Shown here piece by piece: positions 55,379 through 63,965 of a DNA stretch of 64,000 nucleotides. Position 1 is the stretch's first letter. Each line of letters starts with the position of its first letter. A program made the position numbers and the translations under genes. Under the pieces are notes generated by a model that was not told the origin of the DNA, searched no databases, and was given only the letters and a program-made list of their open reading frames with translations. The DNA comes from Brevundimonas sp. (GTDB lineage: Bacteria > Pseudomonadota > Alphaproteobacteria > Caulobacterales > Caulobacteraceae): assembly GCF_003248455.1 (NCBI RefSeq), contig NZ_QFNM01000014.1, forward strand, positions 14,070-78,069, written 5' to 3'.

Positions 55379-56971
55379 GTGCTGCGCCGGCTCTTCGGAC
55401 TCGTCGGGCTGATCGTCACCCTAATCGGCGGCTACCTGATGGGCACCATCATCGGCCTGGTCTTCATCATCCCGTTCATCCTGATCCGGCACAGCAATGA
55501 GACCGAGCAGAACTGGCTGTTGCTCGCGGCCGGATCGGCGGGAGCCCTCATCGCCTGGCTCAAACGGCGAGCGGCGGGCGCGGGGTTTGAGGACACCGGC
55601 GACGTACATGGTTCGGCCCGGTGGGCGAGCGCGCGGGAGGTTTGGGCGTCACTCGGTGGGACGGACGGGTTGATCGTCGGTCGCGAGAACCGGCGGGGCG
55701 GATCGCTTCTGCGCTACGATGGCGAACAGCATCTGATCACTATCGCGCCTACCCGCTCTGGCAAGGGCGTCGGCGCCATCATTCCCAATCTGCTGACCGC
55801 AAACCGCTCGATCCTCTGCATCGACCCCAAGGGTGAGAATGCGCGGATCACGGAACGGGCGCGGCTCGGCTTCGGGCCGGTTGAGGTGCTGGACCCGTTC
55901 GGCGCATCGGGCGTGCCGTCCGCCGCCTTCAATCCGTTGGATGGTCTCGATCCGGACGGTCTGGAGCTGGCCGAGGACGCGGCGCTGTTGGCCGATGCCC
56001 TCGTTTACGATCCGCCGGGCCAGACTGGTGAGGCGCACTGGAATGAGGAGGCCAAGGCGCTGATCAGCGGCATCATCCTCCATGTCGCCTGTTCAGAACA
56101 TCCGGGCACCCGCAACCTCGTCACCGTGCGCGAGAGGCTCACCAGTGCCCCCGAGGCCTTCGACGAGATGCTGGCTGTCATGCAGAAATCCAGGTGTGCC
56201 GGCGGCCTCGTCGCGCGGGCCGCCAATCGTCATCTGAGCAAGAGCGGTCGGGAGGCGGCGGGCGTGCTGTCGTCGGCCCAGCGCCATACCCACTTCCTCG
56301 ACAGCCAGCGGATGGCGGCGGTGCTCGGGCACTCGGATTTCCGCTTCGAGGATCTAAAGGCCGGGGTCGGCACGGTGTTCCTGGTCCTGCCGCCGGAGCG
56401 GTTGAGCACCCATGCTCGCTGGCTGCGTCTGCTCGTCGCCCAAGCCATCGGAGCGCTGGCCCAATCCCCGGCGCGGCCCGAGCGGCCGGTCCTGCTGCTG
56501 CTCGACGAGTTCGCGGCCCTGGGTCGGTTGGAGCCGCTGGAGCAGGCCTTCGGTCTGATGGCGGGCTATGGCCTGCAACTCTGGCCCATCCTCCAGGACC
56601 TGCATCAGCTCCGGAGCGTCTACGGCGAGCGGGCGGGGACGTTTCTGTCGAACGCCGGGCTGATCCAGATCTTTAACGTCGGTGATGTCGAGACAGCGAG
56701 CTGGGTCTCCCGGTCGATGGGCTCGGGGACCGTCGCCTACCGAACGGCGAGCAGCGGAGAGTCGCAATCGCCGGGGCCGATGATGTTCTCGCAAACGTCC
56801 ACCAATACCTCCACGACAGATCATCTAGTGAAGCGCGAACTGCTGACGCCGGATGAGGTGATGCGGCTCGACTCCAGTCTCGAGATTCTATTGCGCCAAG
56901 GGCAAGCGCCAGTCGCCGCACTGAAGGTGCGGTATTTTTCTGATCCGGAGTTCGTCGGCACTATCAAGTAA
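55379..56971 (+). CDS. traG: Type IV coupling protein TraG/VirD4
   Basis: 530-aa membrane ATPase that links the relaxosome to a mating channel. Two N-terminal membrane helices (residues 4-35 and 45-60), Walker A PTRSGKGVGAIIPN near residue 124, CIDPKGEN, Walker B LLLLDEFAALGRL near residue 372, and SNAGLIQIFNVGD are VirD4 hallmarks. Start is GTG at 55379. It is somewhat shorter than Ti TraG. No trb/virB genes follow; the next gene is a convergent accessory gene. Confidence 0.92.
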   Translation: MLRRLFGLVGLIVTLIGGYLMGTIIGLVFIIPFILIRHSNETEQNWLLLAAGSAGALIAWLKRRAAGAGFEDTGDVHGSARWASAREVWASLGGTDGLIVGRENRRGGSLLRYDGEQHLITIAPTRSGKGVGAIIPNLLTANRSILCIDPKGENARITERARLGFGPVEVLDPFGASGVPSAAFNPLDGLDPDGLELAEDAALLADALVYDPPGQTGEAHWNEEAKALISGIILHVACSEHPGTRNLVTVRERLTSAPEAFDEMLAVMQKSRCAGGLVARAANRHLSKSGREAAGVLSSAQRHTHFLDSQRMAAVLGHSDFRFEDLKAGVGTVFLVLPPERLSTHARWLRLLVAQAIGALAQSPARPERPVLLLLDEFAALGRLEPLEQAFGLMAGYGLQLWPILQDLHQLRSVYGERAGTFLSNAGLIQIFNVGDVETASWVSRSMGSGTVAYRTASSGESQSPGPMMFSQTSTNTSTTDHLVKRELLTPDEVMRLDSSLEILLRQGQAPVAALKVRYFSDPEFVGTIK

Positions 56972-57022
56972 CCGTGTCGGTACTCGCATGTTTCGGTGCC
57001 TGCTTCAGCACCTCAATCATAC

Positions 57023-57751
57023 TTACTCGGTGATGCCGCCAGACGGGTCGAACAGATCGGGACCTCGATCCTTGGGCTTGCGCTTGGCCTTCTCCGTCGC
57101 CTTGCGCTCGGCCTTCCGCTCGCTGTGAATCTCGAAGGCCGCGAGCAGGATGCGCAGGGCGTCCTCCAGTTCCGCCGCCGACACGGTTCCCAGATCACCA
57201 CCGTTGATGACCTGAACCTCGCGCCCGGCACGCGGAGTCTGTTCCCGCAAGTCAACCCACTCCATCGCCGCGTCTTTGAAATCGCCGACGAAGAAGGTCT
57301 GACGCAGGATCGTATTAAAGATGGCGCGCTGGGTTGGGTCGAGCGTCCGGCCCTTCCAGCACTGCGCCCAGAGCACCCGCAGACGACCGTCTTCAACCCA
57401 GAACCCCGACGGCCGCACCGGGATAGATACGCCGCTGCCGATGGGGAATAGGTAGCGTTCGCATTCGCGGAACCACGGCACCTTCTTCTCGGCGGCATAG
57501 GGCGCGAACGCCGTCACCAGCCCCTTGTTCGGCGCGATGTTCTTCTGGTGCTTGTCAGCCGCGACTTGGCCCAGGGCCCATTCAAGGGACTGACCTTCCA
57601 TCAGTGGCTTGAACAGTCTGCGGCCGGGATCGAGCGAGAACGGTATCTGCGCGAGATCGAGCTTCTCCATCTCAAAGACGGTTGCCTCGATCGTGGGCCT
57701 GATCAGCGCCACGGCGTGTTGGACGGATGGGGTTCTGCGCAGATCGGCCAT
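57023..57751 (-). CDS. Uncharacterised protein paired with a Panacea antitoxin-like gene
   Basis: 242 aa, no recognised domain. A mixed N-terminal half (SVQHAVALIRPTIEATVFEM, KLDLAQIPFSLDPGRRLFKP), a central Trp-rich stretch (WVEDGRLRVLWAQCW) and a very basic C-terminal helix (SERKAERKATEKAKRKPKDR). It starts 6 nt after the stop of the DUF4065 gene, so the two are co-transcribed. In Panacea systems the gene beside the antitoxin is usually the toxin, making this a candidate new toxin; its mechanism cannot be told. Confidence 0.65.
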   Translation of the reverse strand: MADLRRTPSVQHAVALIRPTIEATVFEMEKLDLAQIPFSLDPGRRLFKPLMEGQSLEWALGQVAADKHQKNIAPNKGLVTAFAPYAAEKKVPWFRECERYLFPIGSGVSIPVRPSGFWVEDGRLRVLWAQCWKGRTLDPTQRAIFNTILRQTFFVGDFKDAAMEWVDLREQTPRAGREVQVINGGDLGTVSAAELEDALRILLAAFEIHSERKAERKATEKAKRKPKDRGPDLFDPSGGITE

Positions 57752-57757
57752 CAGCGG

Positions 57758-58396
57758 TTACACACGCCTCCTTAAGATATCGCGGTAATATGATTCGGTC
57801 ATCGAGTCCGGGATGACCATTCCGGGCATCGGGCGACCCTCTGCCGCCGTCCACACCTGGTCCCACGGCGCTCCCGGTTCGTGGGTCTTCTGGACAAGCC
57901 AGAACGCAGATTTGGTCCCGTAGAACTTTGTCATCTGTTCTACGTGCTGGCGCTCCTGATCGCTCAGCCCGACCTCCACCGGCACGTCCTGTCCAGTCGT
58001 CAGGTCAATGCGGGTCAGACGCCCTTTGATCGGCTTGTCGCCGTAGGTCCGAAGCTGGCGGTAAACCTGCGGATGGACTGGACCGTGCTGCCAAGCCTCG
58101 AACGCGGAGTCCACCAACGCCTCATTGTACTGGGCCAGATACCAAGCATGCGCGAAGTAGATGATCTTGTTCAGGGGCAGGTTGGAAAGGACCAAGCCGT
58201 TCGCCTCAGCCACGTCGAGGACGGCGTTTGCGATCTCCCTGACGTCTCTGGCCAACCGATTGTCCTTCGGCCGAAATGGCCAACACGAATCCGTATCCAG
58301 ACCATAGCCGAGTTCGCCATATGTTCCAACGACTGGCGATCGTGAGTGTTGATCAGATTGTGGAAGCCTTGGACGCATAGGCTTGGTTCCAGCCAC
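57758..58396 (-). CDS. Panacea (DUF4065/SocA-like) antitoxin-domain protein
   Basis: About 212 aa. The Panacea domain is clear: LSNLPLNKIIYFAHAWYLA and AFEAWQHGPVHPQVYRQL match the family pattern (KLxKLxYfAhgwyLa, AwxxGPVxxxvYxxl). Panacea proteins neutralise diverse toxins; Caulobacter SocA is a related adaptor. The frame opens with GTG at 58396; MRPRLPQ at 58378 is an alternative start. Followed after six bases by the 242-aa gene, its probable partner. Confidence 0.85.
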   Translation of the reverse strand: MAGTKPMRPRLPQSDQHSRSPVVGTYGELGYGLDTDSCWPFRPKDNRLARDVREIANAVLDVAEANGLVLSNLPLNKIIYFAHAWYLAQYNEALVDSAFEAWQHGPVHPQVYRQLRTYGDKPIKGRLTRIDLTTGQDVPVEVGLSDQERQHVEQMTKFYGTKSAFWLVQKTHEPGAPWDQVWTAAEGRPMPGMVIPDSMTESYYRDILRRRV

Positions 58397-58698
58397 CAGA
58401 GGCGGCTCCTAGAGCCAAGCGCACCTAACGTGCTCGTCGCCAAAGCGGCGATTACCGACCGCCGCTCTACGCCTAAGGCCTATAACGCGCCAGGAGCGGT
58501 CGTTGAACAGTGTACTGGAAGCGGACATTTGCCGCTGTGGAAACGCCATGGAGTGGAGCTGCACGCCAGCCGAAGGCGACGGAAGCGAGCTGGGTTGATC
58601 GCGTCCGGACCGTTGTCATAACGCTCGCCAAACTGAAGCCGTGAGCGGACTGCGCTGTGAAGGGAGATCCTGTTCAAAGCGTCCTAACCGCGTTAGCG
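58397..58698. other. Intergenic region between the Panacea pair and the Gabija-like operon
   Basis: About 300 bases with no convincing gene. It should contain the promoter of the Panacea operon near 58400-58450. A short ggaagcggacat piece recalls the 108-bp repeats at 48 kb. Confidence 0.4.
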
Positions 58699-60621
58699 CT
58701 AAGCCAAGGCTGCTCCGTCGTAAACGGCCGCATCTGGGAAGATGCCGGAAGCTCTGACCTGACGTTCCGCGTCCGCCGTCGAGGGCGCGAAATACACGAC
58801 GATGAGGTCGGTCAGAGCCCGTGTGCAGCACACGTAGAAAAGTCGTCGAGTGCGATCGACGGATGTTGGCTTGCCTTCACGCATGTTTTCCAGATCGCGG
58901 GCCGAGGGAGCCTTCACGCCGAAGTACTTGTCGTACGAGAACTGAACGTGCGTACCCTCATCGTCATCGAGCACGACTAGCACTCGTTCGAACTCCGCAC
59001 CTTTGATGCCTTGCTGCGTTGAGAAGGGCGAGAGCTGCTGAATGTACCCGCGATAGCCTCGAAACTCAGAGGCAGCACATCGGAGGAGAGCGTCCATCGC
59101 TGCGATCTCGCGACCGCCATCTTCCTCATCCTCGTCGCCCTCAGCAGCCTGTGGCTGCGCTGGGGCGCGATCATCCAGAAATGCCAAGAGGCGTGGATCG
59201 AGTGTGAGAAGCCGTGCGTCCCGTAGATGGGTGAAGACGTCACCAACAGACGCCCCAGATCCGGCCTGCATTTGTGCTTGTAAATGCGCGCTCGCTGTTC
59301 GGAGCTTGGCCAGAAGCGCAGCCACGCCGGCCTTCGGAAGACTGTCTTTCTCAAGCAATGGACACTGCTTCCGCAGCAGCGACATCGCCGCGAACTCGTC
59401 GCCGGCTTCCAACGCCTCAGTAAGTGGAAGGACGAAGCTCTCGAATGGTCGGATCGGCCAAGCTGAAGCGTCGAGAAATCCGTCTTTGAACGCGCTTGGC
59501 GCTTTATCATTCATCGCGGCGTACAGCGCGCCGAAGCCTAGGCGATCGGCTGCCATGCGATGGACGATCACGAGCATTTTGAAGTCAGCATCGGGTCCGT
59601 CTGCCCAGGCTGGGTTCTGGTCCTCGCGCGCTACGAAGCCTCGCACCGCTGCAAGACGTTCGTTTCGCCGCCCATCGGCCGGAAGAACAAAGATGCGAGC
59701 CGAACCTTCAACGACCGCACGGACGCCGTCGACTTCCGCACTCCGCCCTCCAATCTGGACCAGGTCATCACCATCACGTCGAATGGCGTTCGCAACGTTA
59801 AGCACGGTGCGCGGGCAACGGAAATTCTCCTCCTTCTCAATCAGTAGCCAGCCGTTCTCCAGCGTGATCGGCCCGATTCCGGTGGGATAGATCTGCTGCA
59901 TCGGGTCACCGAAGAAGCCAAGGCAGAAGCGGTTGCCAGCTTGGGCTGCGACAGCCTTCAAGGCTTCTACAACAGCCTCTTGAGTGTCCTGACTTTCATC
60001 GACGAAAACGAACGGAAACTGCTGCGCTACCAACGTCCGAAAAAGTGGGCGCTCGCGCATAAGGTCCGTCGCCATACGAATGATGTCGTCGTGCCCGAGA
60101 ATGCCTTTTGGGTAGTCACTGCCAGTGCCGTAGGTGAAGTTTTTCACGCTTTGCACCTCGGCAGTCGCCGCCTCGTACCGCGCGATGTCACGCTGGTTTT
60201 TGTCGCGGGTGCGCTGCTGAACGCGCGGGCCGTAGCCGGCCGCCGTCGCAGTCAGGTCGTCGATCCTTTCACCGATGCGGCGCAGAACCCAGGCTTTAAT
60301 GTCCCGCTGAAATGAGCGCGTGATCGACCAGAGGAAGCTATGGATCGTCGAGACGTGAACCAGCGGATTATTCCCAACATCGGCCCAAATTTCCCCGGCC
60401 GCGACCTCCGTGTAGGTGATGCACGCGATGCGTTGGCGTCGCAGTTTTAGCGTTTTGCCGTGGGTGGCGACTGTGGTCGCAAGCGCCTTCACCAACGAGG
60501 TCGTTTTGCCGGAACCCGCGCCAGCGACCATCACGAAGCAACGCAGTTCCGCTCCCAAGAGGCATGTGGCGAGTTCAAGGTCTGCCGCAGTGTCGGGCTT
60601 GTTCGCGCGACTGCTACTCAT
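58699..60621 (-). CDS. gajB: UvrD-like helicase, GajB-like
   Basis: 640-aa superfamily 1 helicase. Motif I MVAGAGSGKTTSL, II FVFVDESQDTQ, III FFGDPMQQIYP, IV ENFRCPRTVLNVA, V GIKGAEFERVLVV, VI RTRRLFYVCCTRA are all present. A Glu/Asp-rich loop (EGDEDEEDGG) lies near residue 500. The ATG at 60621 overlaps the gajA stop by 8 nt (ATGAGTAG), implying coupled translation. With the upstream OLD nuclease this is the layout of a Gabija phage-defence system, though longer than the founding GajB. Confidence 0.85.
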   Translation of the reverse strand: MSSSRANKPDTAADLELATCLLGAELRCFVMVAGAGSGKTTSLVKALATTVATHGKTLKLRRQRIACITYTEVAAGEIWADVGNNPLVHVSTIHSFLWSITRSFQRDIKAWVLRRIGERIDDLTATAAGYGPRVQQRTRDKNQRDIARYEAATAEVQSVKNFTYGTGSDYPKGILGHDDIIRMATDLMRERPLFRTLVAQQFPFVFVDESQDTQEAVVEALKAVAAQAGNRFCLGFFGDPMQQIYPTGIGPITLENGWLLIEKEENFRCPRTVLNVANAIRRDGDDLVQIGGRSAEVDGVRAVVEGSARIFVLPADGRRNERLAAVRGFVAREDQNPAWADGPDADFKMLVIVHRMAADRLGFGALYAAMNDKAPSAFKDGFLDASAWPIRPFESFVLPLTEALEAGDEFAAMSLLRKQCPLLEKDSLPKAGVAALLAKLRTASAHLQAQMQAGSGASVGDVFTHLRDARLLTLDPRLLAFLDDRAPAQPQAAEGDEDEEDGGREIAAMDALLRCAASEFRGYRGYIQQLSPFSTQQGIKGAEFERVLVVLDDDEGTHVQFSYDKYFGVKAPSARDLENMREGKPTSVDRTRRLFYVCCTRALTDLIVVYFAPSTADAERQVRASGIFPDAAVYDGAALA

Positions 60622-62893
60622 GCGGAGCTCCGTCGACCGCCTCGGCCGCCTCGACGATGGCATCCGCCTCCTGCTCGACCTCCAGATCGACCTGCTCCGC
60701 GAGCCATAGGAGCCCGGCTCGAATGTAACCCGGCGACACCCAAGCATCCTTGTTTGCAGCGAGGACCTGGAGTGCGAACTTGGTTTTGTCGAAGCCCTTT
60801 CCGCCCACACGCTTGTGCAGGCCTAGAGCAAGCGCCATCGGGTCAACGGCTGGCTTCCGAAGTTTGAGACCCACAGGTTTCTGTTCAGCCGCTTGGCACC
60901 ACGCGGCGTTCTCAAGACCAAAGGCCTCTTCAAGCGTACGACCACAGAACGACGTCGTCTGACCGCCCCAGGTGACGTCGGTTGCCGTCTGATAGGTGAC
61001 CATTACCTTGGAGGGCTCTGAGCCGATTAGATCGGCCGTCTTTTCATCCGCCGTTGCGGCGAGAAGCTCCGCAATGGTGCGCCTCTTCGGCAGCCACTGA
61101 ATGAGGGTCTGATTTGACGTTTCGGCACCGGCCGTGCTGGGCAGGCAGGCTTTGCCATACCGCTTGACCGCCGGATCGGCGGCCTGATCCGCAGGAACCT
61201 CGAATTCGATTTCCTCTTCGTCTTCGGAATCATCCTCTTCGGTCACGGTCGGGTCTGCCGCAGCGGTTACGCTGTCGATGTCGGTTACGATCAACGTGGT
61301 GATGCCCAAGAACTCAATGAGCTCCTTGAACCGATGACCGAATGCACCGCCAACCTCCAAGATCGAAAGGGCGGCCGAACGCAAGCCGGTGGCTTCCTTC
61401 TCGATCATCAGCGGCATGAGAAGGCGTTCGACGTTGCCCTCCACCAAGATCGCAGCGTCGGCGAAAAACAAATCGCAGTGCGTCAGTTTCAAATAGCGCT
61501 GGAGAAAGTCGCGGTCCTTGGGAGCGTCGCCGGGCTGGAACGCGGAGAGGTTCAACACCTGGGTCGTCTGCTCTTGATCGACCACGTGCCGGCGGAAGTA
61601 GCGGATTGGTGCGAAGCCGCGCTCGTAGAGCACATGCGGGGAGTGAGTTGTGACGACTACTTGGCTGGCGAACGCGCCCTCGATCTCGCCAGGCAGGCTC
61701 AATAGGCTGAGGACATTTCGCACAAAGACTTGCTGCAGCTGGGCATGGAGGTGCGCTTCCGGCTCCTCAATAAAAATCAGGTGCAGAGGGGGGCGTTTCT
61801 CTTCCTCCGCCACCCATTTCGCTTGGAGGTCGAGGATCTCCACAACCATGTAGATGAGGTTCTTGAAGCCCAAGCCATTGTAAGTATCCGGAAGTCGCGT
61901 GGCATCGTCACCATCGCCAAGAATGTAATGGATGCGCGCGTCCTGGCTCATGACCGACGCGGGGTTCAGCGCAGACTTGATCTCCAGACGTGGATTATTC
62001 AGGCCCGGATATCCAAGGGTCGCTATCCGTTCGAGCGTCGGCGCGAAGACATCCATCAGGTGCTGGTTCAGTCCGACCTCTGACGCGAAGAGGGCGGCGA
62101 GGGCGGAGTGGTCTTCTTCGCGCTGCTCTAAATTTCGCTGATAAAATCGGCTCAGGCGGCGTGACAGGTCTTCCGATCTGCCAGCACTTCCTTCGGTGCG
62201 CGACGAGGGGTCCGCGAGGTGGCGCTGAGCGTTGAGACAATCGACGCGGACAAGTGATTTTAGGACAGCTGCGCCGCTCAATTCACCGGCGATGAGTGCT
62301 GGCTCATAGCCTTCGTTGGCGACCAACTCGTCGTTGAACTGTGCACGGTCAAGGACCGAATAACGGAGCTCGAACTCGCTATGGAGCTCCTTCTCCAAGT
62401 AGTCCGTGAGCGACTTGGGCCACGGCACATAGTTACCGCTGCTTTCCGGTAGCGCGGCTGCATGTGCGAGTGCTGTCTGCTTCTGCTGGCGATAGCGTTG
62501 GAGGAGTTCGCCGCCATTTTTGGCGGCGAGTTCGACGCGGACCCCGACCATGTTGCCCGCCCACGCGGTGCTCGGGAGGATTGGGATGGCCAGATACAGA
62601 TCAGATTCGGTTACCTCAAACCAAAGGTCCAAGCTGATCGCCGGGATGACGGCGTTTGTGTCTTCAGCAGTGTCACCTTCCTCCAGAACATTCAGCTCTC
62701 TCCACGTGTTGGAGCTGAAGTCAAAAAGTGAAAAACGGTCCTTCGCACCTGACAAGAACATGATGATGGCTTGCGTGGCGGATGTCTTCCCGCTGTTGTT
62801 TGCTCCAACGAAAATCGAGATATCCGGTGCGAGCTCAACGCGGACGTCGCGTAGCCGTCGGTAGTTCTTGAGACGGTAAGAGTGTAGATACAT
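60614..62893 (-). CDS. gajA: OLD-family ATP-dependent endonuclease, GajA-like
   Basis: 759-aa ABC-type ATPase fused to a Toprim nuclease. ATPase: Walker A IFVGANNSGKT, signature NGLGFKNLIYM, Walker B LIFIEEPEAHLHAQ, His switch VTTHSPHVLY. Toprim: AAILVEGNVERLLMP and IVTDIDS. A strongly acidic insert (VTEEDDSEDEEEIEFEVP) lies in the Toprim region. A gagggg RBS precedes the ATG. It leads an operon with a UvrD helicase, the class 2 OLD/Gabija arrangement. Longer than GajA of Bacillus cereus. Confidence 0.87.
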   Translation of the reverse strand: MYLHSYRLKNYRRLRDVRVELAPDISIFVGANNSGKTSATQAIIMFLSGAKDRFSLFDFSSNTWRELNVLEEGDTAEDTNAVIPAISLDLWFEVTESDLYLAIPILPSTAWAGNMVGVRVELAAKNGGELLQRYRQQKQTALAHAAALPESSGNYVPWPKSLTDYLEKELHSEFELRYSVLDRAQFNDELVANEGYEPALIAGELSGAAVLKSLVRVDCLNAQRHLADPSSRTEGSAGRSEDLSRRLSRFYQRNLEQREEDHSALAALFASEVGLNQHLMDVFAPTLERIATLGYPGLNNPRLEIKSALNPASVMSQDARIHYILGDGDDATRLPDTYNGLGFKNLIYMVVEILDLQAKWVAEEEKRPPLHLIFIEEPEAHLHAQLQQVFVRNVLSLLSLPGEIEGAFASQVVVTTHSPHVLYERGFAPIRYFRRHVVDQEQTTQVLNLSAFQPGDAPKDRDFLQRYLKLTHCDLFFADAAILVEGNVERLLMPLMIEKEATGLRSAALSILEVGGAFGHRFKELIEFLGITTLIVTDIDSVTAAADPTVTEEDDSEDEEEIEFEVPADQAADPAVKRYGKACLPSTAGAETSNQTLIQWLPKRRTIAELLAATADEKTADLIGSEPSKVMVTYQTATDVTWGGQTTSFCGRTLEEAFGLENAAWCQAAEQKPVGLKLRKPAVDPMALALGLHKRVGGKGFDKTKFALQVLAANKDAWVSPGYIRAGLLWLAEQVDLEVEQEADAIVEAAEAVDGAPHE

Positions 62894-62960
62894 ATGGCCC
62901 CTCGCGCGTCTATTACGGCTATCTCAACCAGAGGTCGAAGTCGAGCAAGAGCTAGTACGG

Positions 62961-63134
62961 TCAGCAGAAGCGCAACGACCGTTGGCGCTTCGCGCGATGC
63001 GACGAGAAATGGATGGCGTCGCCGGCCATCTGGAAGCTAGCCTCCCGCTTGTCGTCCTTCAGCCGGTAGGCCCACCGCTGGAGACAGGCGACCCCCTGCG
63101 TCTCAACAGCCAGGCGATCGACTTGGTTTACCAT
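62961..63134 (-). CDS. Possible small protein (57 aa)
   Basis: ORF reading MVNQVDRLAVETQGVACL, then WAYRLKDDKREASFQMAGDA, ending in QRSLRFC. A gtggaaag RBS-like stretch lies just before the ATG at 63134. No homologue recognised; the sequence has the look of a remnant or a small ORF between the nuclease-like gene and gajA. The remaining bases of 62894-63198 hold no other candidate and presumably the gajA promoter. Confidence 0.3.
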   Translation of the reverse strand: MVNQVDRLAVETQGVACLQRWAYRLKDDKREASFQMAGDAIHFSSHRAKRQRSLRFC

Positions 63135-63198
63135 CTTTCCACACGGAAACGAATGTGAGCGGGGAAGGCCGACTGGGGGAGCCCCACCGGTCTCCAGC

Positions 63199-63928
63199 CT
63201 AAAGCTGAACCGAGACCTGCCAGTTCGTCGACCGGCTTCGCGACAGGATCTCTGGTACGGAAGTCAGCAAGAGCTCTCCGGTCAGCTTGTTGAACAGCGC
63301 CACCCGGTGGCGTTCTCCCAGCTGATTAGCGGCTTGGATCTCCGCCTCAGTAAGTGCAAAAAAGAACCCCGCGAAACCGGGTTTGACCCGTGGCTGGTTC
63401 GCCGTCTTGATTTCAATGAAGGTGGTGAGGGCCAGCTGCGATCGCAGCCGCTCCTGATCAATGTAGTCCAAGGGAGAGGGGGTCGCGAGCGCGTCGAAAC
63501 TCGAGGCTTTGAGGATGACGCCGTCGCGCTTGAGCGCCGCGAGAAGCCCTGCGAGCGCGGCCCCACGCGGGCGCTCGGTCCAGTCAGACTGAATCAAGGC
63601 GGCGGTGCGCTCTCCCTCGGCCCCACTTCGATTAGAAAACCGGGCCAGATGCACCCGGCGCGATGTGATCAGGTCAATCGGCTTCATGCTGCCGGCCACG
63701 GCTGCGGCGATTGACTTCTCGCGGCGGTTGGCCAGCTCACGGCGCGAGAGCGCCAGCCAGACTCGTTTTCCAGTCCTCGTCCTGCAGCAACATCGTGAAC
63801 CGGACAGAGTCGGGCGCTTCGTCAAATAGTTCGACTTCACCGGTTATCGGTTGACGATAGGCCGCTTGAAGCGCGTCCATGAGCTCGCGCTTGAACCGGG
63901 TTGACGTGCCCCTGAGAATTTCCTCCAC
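63199..63928 (-). pseudogene. Frameshifted gene with a DUF3883-like nuclease-type C-terminus
   Basis: Two overlapping frames read as one protein: the first (GTG at 63928; EEILRGTSTRFKRELMDAL to LLQDEDWK) and the second from KRVWLALSRRELANRREK onward to NWQVSVQL at 63199. They join at a run of four A on the coding strand (plus 63766-63769); three A would restore the frame. The C-terminal part has TFIEIKTANQ and GFFFALTEAEIQAANQLG, the layout of DUF3883 with an E-x-K core. If not frameshifted, MKPIDLITS (63687) could begin a 162-aa protein. A stop codon lies just upstream of 63928, close to the IS, so the 5' end may be cut. Confidence 0.6.
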
Positions 63929-63965
63929 GCGGAGCTAGAGTCCGCCCCTTGAAAGGACGGACGGA

